Part shown: positions 61,071-64,000 of the stretch, piece after piece
Position numbering within the stretch: the stretch's first letter is position 1
Layout of the letters: each line of letters starts with the position of its first letter
Assembly (NCBI RefSeq): GCF_029626225.1
Contig: NZ_JARUBP010000001.1
Coordinates: 4,774,001-4,838,000 of the forward strand
Source: Asanoa sp. WMMD1127
Lineage (GTDB): Bacteria; Actinomycetota; Actinomycetes; Mycobacteriales; Micromonosporaceae
Length of the DNA stretch: 64,000 nt
Direction: 5' to 3'
The notes under the pieces: generated by a model
Told to the model about the DNA's origin: nothing
The model's input: the letters and a program-made list of their open reading frames with translations, nothing else
The model's database searches: none
Made by a program: the position numbers and the translations under genes

Positions 61071-61748
61071 CTACCGAATCAGCTGCCGAGGGCGAAAGCG
61101 GGCGTCCGACGGTTTCCGCAGCTGCCCGCGGGCGTCGTCGAGCGGCAGGAGGCCGCGCAGCGCGGCGCCGAGGAACACGCCGGCCACGCAGTCGGTGACC
61201 CAGTGGTAGCCGAGATAGGTCACCGCGGCGAAGACGATCAGCACCGGGCCCAGCAGCACGGCCCGCCGGATCCCCGCGGGCAGCGTGCGGCGCAGGGTCA
61301 GCTCGACGAGCAGCAGCAGGACCGGGTACCAGATCAGCGTGTTGACGACGTGCCCGGACGGGTAGGACCAGCCCGCGTCGTGGGCGAACAGGTCGACCGC
61401 CCGTGGCCACGGCGCGTGCGGCGCGGACCGGTCGGTCCAGATCTTCAGGGGTACGACCACCGCGTAGCTGACGGCCGCGGTGCCCACGACCAGCAGGGCG
61501 GGCCGCACCGTGCGGTCCCGAAGACCCAGCAGCACCGCCGCCACCAGCAGGATCGCGGCGATGAGGTTGGCCGAGCCCAGGAAGTAGAGGGCCTTGGCGA
61601 CGTGGAACGCCGACTCGGGCCGGTGCGCGTCGCTCCAGTCGCGGACGGCGACGTCGAGGTCGAGGAACGCGCCGCCCGCCAGCAGTGTGGTGAACACCGC
61701 GAAAGCGGCGAACCAGGCCGCCGCCGACCGCCACCGCCGCTCGCGCAT
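61071..61748 (-). CDS. PAP2-family membrane phosphatase
   Basis: A 225-residue membrane protein with six helices. The phosphatase motifs are recognisable: motif 1 KIWTDRSAP (a KxxxxxRxP variant), motif 2 YPSGH and motif 3 TYLGYHWVTD with the catalytic His. Such enzymes dephosphorylate phosphatidic acid or polyprenyl pyrophosphate at the outer face. ATG 61748 is preferred over GTG 61754 because GGGGAG sits five bases upstream of it. It is divergent from the SpoIIE-type phosphatase gene. Confidence 0.88.
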   Translation of the reverse strand: MRERRWRSAAAWFAAFAVFTTLLAGGAFLDLDVAVRDWSDAHRPESAFHVAKALYFLGSANLIAAILLVAAVLLGLRDRTVRPALLVVGTAAVSYAVVVPLKIWTDRSAPHAPWPRAVDLFAHDAGWSYPSGHVVNTLIWYPVLLLLVELTLRRTLPAGIRRAVLLGPVLIVFAAVTYLGYHWVTDCVAGVFLGAALRGLLPLDDARGQLRKPSDARFRPRQLIR

Positions 61749-61879
61749 CCGCACTCCCCGGTGTGCCCGCGCCCGTCATCGGATCAGCAGCCCGTAGCGT
61801 ACCAATCGACGGTGGTCCACATTGTCCCTTCGAGAGACGGGCCTCGGCCGGCGCGCGCCGCCGCACTAGGCTGCTGCCC

Positions 61880-63436
61880 ATGGCACCCAGCGGCGCCGGC
61901 TCGACGCGGGTCGACCAGGAGGAGATCACCTCGGTCGTCCGCGAGCTGCTGGCCGCCGTACCCCCGGGGTGTTCGTGGCTTCTGCCCGTGACGAACGCCG
62001 ACGGCGACGTGGCCGACTTCGTCGTGGCGGCGGTCAGCGACGACGGCGCGGACCTGCACCGCCGCGGTTCGAGCCGGGTCGGCCAGCCGTTGAGCCAGCT
62101 CTACCCGAGCATGGTCGACGGGCCGCTGTGGGACCTCTACCGGCGCGTCCTTTCCACCGGCAGACCGATGGACGGCGTGGACTTCCGCTACGCGGAGCGG
62201 CGGGCCGGTGTCGTCGCCGACGCGGCGTTCGAGGTCAGCGTCTATCGCGTGCTGGGCGGGCTGCTGGTCCGGTGGCAGCGGGTCGACGAGGCCCGGCAGC
62301 GGCTCGAGCGCACGGAGCTGCTGGGGCGGCTCGGCTGGGCCGAGTACGACCTGGCCACCGGGCGCAGCGACTGGTCACCGGGCATGTTCCGGATCTTCGA
62401 GCGCGACCCGTCGGCCGGTCCGCTGTCGCGGGCGGAGCAGGGCGCCGCGATGCTGGCGGAGGACCGCGGCGTCGCCGAGACCGCCTGGCAGACGCTCGAC
62501 AGCGGCACGGCGTCCGACGTGACGGTCCGGTTCCGGGTCGGCGCCGCGATCAAGCACCTGCGGATCCTCTCCGACGTCGTCCGCGACGGCGAGGGGACGC
62601 CGCTGAAGATCAACGCGGTCGTGCAGGACGTCACCGCCCGCGAGAACACCCGCTCGGCGATCGAGCTGCTGACCGACCAGCTGCGCCGGCGCGAGACGAC
62701 CGCCGTGGCCGAGCACCGACTCGCCGCCCAGTTGCAGAACCTCATCCAACCGGTGCCACGCCAGCCGTTGCGGATCGGCAATTTGCGGGCGATGGTGACC
62801 TACCTGCCGGCGGAGAGCGCGATGAACGTCGGCGGCGACTGGTACCACGCCGCCGCGCTCGCCGACGGTCCCGTGGTGCTCGCCGTCGGCGACGTCGCCG
62901 GCCACGGCCTGCAGGCGGCCAACGGCATGGCCCACCTGCGGTTCTCGTTGATCGCCTGGCTCTCGATCGGGATCCACGATCCGGGCAGGCTGCTCGGCCA
63001 CCTCAACCGGCTCTGCGCCCAACTCAAGATCACCGCCACGGCGCTGGTCGCGGTGTACGACCCCGCGGGCTCGACCCTGACCTGGTCGCGGGCCGGGCAC
63101 ATGCCGCCGATGCTCGGCCGGGCCGGCACGGCGCACGACCTCGGTGGGCCGGCCCAGCTCCTCCTGGGCGCCGAGGACACCACGCTCTATTCGAGCGCCT
63201 CGGTGCCGCTGCGGGCCGACGACCTGGTGCTGCTCTACACCGACGGGCTGGTCGAACGGCGCGACGGTGGCACGGCCGGCCGGGTCGAGGAGCTGCGGCA
63301 GGCGCTGTCGGACGTGTCCGGTCGCGCCGAGGCCACGCGGCTCGACGGGCTGCGCGAGGTGCTCCAGGTCGCGAGCCCCGACGACGACACCTGCGCGCTC
63401 ACGGTGGAGATCCTCCCGCCCGACGTCACAGGGTGA
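61880..63436 (+). CDS. PAS-containing SpoIIE/PP2C-type serine phosphatase
   Basis: A 518-residue protein. Residues 15-135 form a first sensor-like domain, and residues 145-265 are a PAS domain (GRLGWAEYDLATGRSDWSPGMFRIFE, LKINAVVQDVTARE). Residues 290-512 are the SpoIIE phosphatase with metal-binding Asp in NVGGDWYHAAAL and AVGDVAGHGLQAANGMAHLR, and later YTDGLVERRDG and PDDDTCALTVEIL. It would dephosphorylate an anti-anti-sigma (STAS) protein; such a gene and an HATPase anti-sigma gene lie directly opposite. ATG 61880. The 3' end overlaps the HATPase gene by 11 bp. Confidence 0.92.
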   Translation: MAPSGAGSTRVDQEEITSVVRELLAAVPPGCSWLLPVTNADGDVADFVVAAVSDDGADLHRRGSSRVGQPLSQLYPSMVDGPLWDLYRRVLSTGRPMDGVDFRYAERRAGVVADAAFEVSVYRVLGGLLVRWQRVDEARQRLERTELLGRLGWAEYDLATGRSDWSPGMFRIFERDPSAGPLSRAEQGAAMLAEDRGVAETAWQTLDSGTASDVTVRFRVGAAIKHLRILSDVVRDGEGTPLKINAVVQDVTARENTRSAIELLTDQLRRRETTAVAEHRLAAQLQNLIQPVPRQPLRIGNLRAMVTYLPAESAMNVGGDWYHAAALADGPVVLAVGDVAGHGLQAANGMAHLRFSLIAWLSIGIHDPGRLLGHLNRLCAQLKITATALVAVYDPAGSTLTWSRAGHMPPMLGRAGTAHDLGGPAQLLLGAEDTTLYSSASVPLRADDLVLLYTDGLVERRDGGTAGRVEELRQALSDVSGRAEATRLDGLREVLQVASPDDDTCALTVEILPPDVTG

Positions 63437-63821
63437 GGCCGAGCCGCACCACGGTCCCGTGCGCCCCGGTCGTCGACGACACGTCGTCGCACACCCGCTC
63501 CACGATCGCCAGCCCGCGCCCCCGAACGGCGTCGGCCGGCGGCATCGCGCGGCCGAAGTCCCGCGCCGGGCCCTGGTCGAGGACCTCGCACACGAGCTGC
63601 CCGTCGCGCGCCCACACCGTGACCCGGCCGCCACCGGTGCCGTGCTGCAACGTGTTGGTCGCGAGCTCGCTGACCGCCAGCACCAGGAGATCCGCCCGGT
63701 CCGGCGCGAGCCCGTGCGCCTCCGCCCGGGTCCGTACGAACGCCCGCACCGCCGCCAGATCGCCGGCCTCGGAATAGTCGACCTCGGCGGTGTGCCCGCC
63801 GGGCCGGCGCACGTCAGACAT
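63426..63821 (-). CDS. RsbW-like anti-sigma/HATPase_c_2 protein
   Basis: A 131-residue GHKL ATP-binding protein. The N box is LLVLAVSELATNTLQHGTGGG, the G1 box CEVLDQGPARDF and the G2 box GRGLAIVERVCDDV. These proteins are anti-sigma kinases that phosphorylate STAS antagonists. Its ATG overlaps the STAS gene stop (eight bases), so the two are translationally coupled. With the convergent SpoIIE-like phosphatase it forms a partner-switching set. The cognate sigma factor is not in the window. Confidence 0.92.
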   Translation of the reverse strand: MSDVRRPGGHTAEVDYSEAGDLAAVRAFVRTRAEAHGLAPDRADLLVLAVSELATNTLQHGTGGGRVTVWARDGQLVCEVLDQGPARDFGRAMPPADAVRGRGLAIVERVCDDVSSTTGAHGTVVRLGLTL

Positions 63822-64000
63822 CCTCCACCCCGACGCGGCCGTCGAGCGGCGGCCGCAGCAGGTCGGCGAGCCCCGTCAGCGCCAGCACGCGGGCCACCTC
63901 GCCCGCCGCGTTGACGACATAGAGTCGGCGCCCTTTGTCACGGGCGGCGTGATGCCCGACCACCAGGCCGTGTACGCCGCTGGAGTCCATGAACCGCAGG
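63814..64000 (-). CDS. STAS-domain anti-sigma factor antagonist, 5'-truncated by window edge
   Basis: The C-terminal 61 residues of a STAS protein, with the phosphorylatable Ser in RFMDSSGVHGLVVG and the continuation RRLYVVNAAGEVARVLALTGLADLL. The start lies outside the window. Its stop (63814-63816) lies inside the HATPase gene. Phosphorylation state would decide whether it binds the anti-sigma factor; the SpoIIE-like phosphatase opposite could reverse it. Confidence 0.9.
   Translation of the reverse strand, partial: LRFMDSSGVHGLVVGHHAARDKGRRLYVVNAAGEVARVLALTGLADLLRPPLDGRVGVEDV

Overview
The window is about 73% G+C by eye, with strong third-position G/C, many GTG starts, four-base ATGA/GTGA overlaps between co-transcribed genes and actinobacterial-type regulators. 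Gene content (DUF574-type methyltransferase, ECF42-like sigma factor with a YCII partner, DmdR/IdeR-type iron boxes, an LPxTG-like anchored protein, SpoIIE/anti-sigma/STAS partner switching) points to an actinomycete, most likely a filamentous one of the Micromonosporaceae or Streptomyces type. That placement is inference. It is a chromosomal region: no phage, CRISPR array or biosynthetic megacluster was seen.

Region 1 (1-8.0 kb) is the most distinctive. A membrane hybrid histidine kinase is followed by a tightly coupled operon: a response regulator fused to a PIG-L/LmbE deacetylase, an ATP-grasp ligase, a PHP-type phosphoesterase, a membrane GT2 glycosyltransferase and a 33-residue membrane peptide. 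A secreted six-hairpin-like protein converges on it. The set reads as a signal-controlled system that builds, de-N-acetylates and perhaps amidates an amino-sugar product. Region 2 (8.0-13.5 kb) holds a NarL-type two-component pair, a DUF6069-like membrane protein and a GGDEF/degenerate-EAL protein. Between the last two lies a 168-bp fold-back element inserted in a CTAG that supplied both stop codons.

Region 3 (13.6-24.9 kb) is a run of small accessory units: AraC, DinB/pentapeptide, methyltransferase, Vat-like acetyltransferase, epoxide hydrolase, protease pseudogene, YCII/ECF42 sigma pair, TetR/esterase, NAD synthetase and HxlR/SDR. Two divergent pairs carry perfect palindromic operators. 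Region 4 (24.9-35 kb) mixes a decayed, frame-broken locus and a lower-GC leucine-rich-like gene with an X-Pro-peptidase-like secreted hydrolase, an EAL-DICT protein, a large MDR dehydrogenase, an HxlR/MFS pair with its operator, and an SDR pseudogene.

Region 5 (35-46 kb) has VOC, GNAT and RibD-like proteins, an ArsR-type regulator with an apparent CTG start, aminopeptidase N, and an ABC transporter (one permease carries a large extracellular domain) facing a two-component pair. Region 6 (46-52.7 kb) has a P-loop kinase, a flavoprotein running 87 bp into a compact rho paralogue, an acyltransferase, a serine hydrolase with an LPITG sorting signal, a cysteine-synthase homologue and tRNA-Pro(GGG) with a clear terminator.

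Region 7 (52.7-64 kb) has RidA, then a lipoprotein / ECF sigma / membrane anti-sigma-like trio in which the two exported proteins share one domain. It continues with a GH3 lipoprotein, a Cys-rich secreted protein, an HTH-NB-ARC-TPR regulator behind 10-bp-phased repeats, an iron-box-controlled DUF2470 and DUF1540 pair, a PAP2 phosphatase, and a SpoIIE phosphatase / HATPase / STAS set cut by the window edge.
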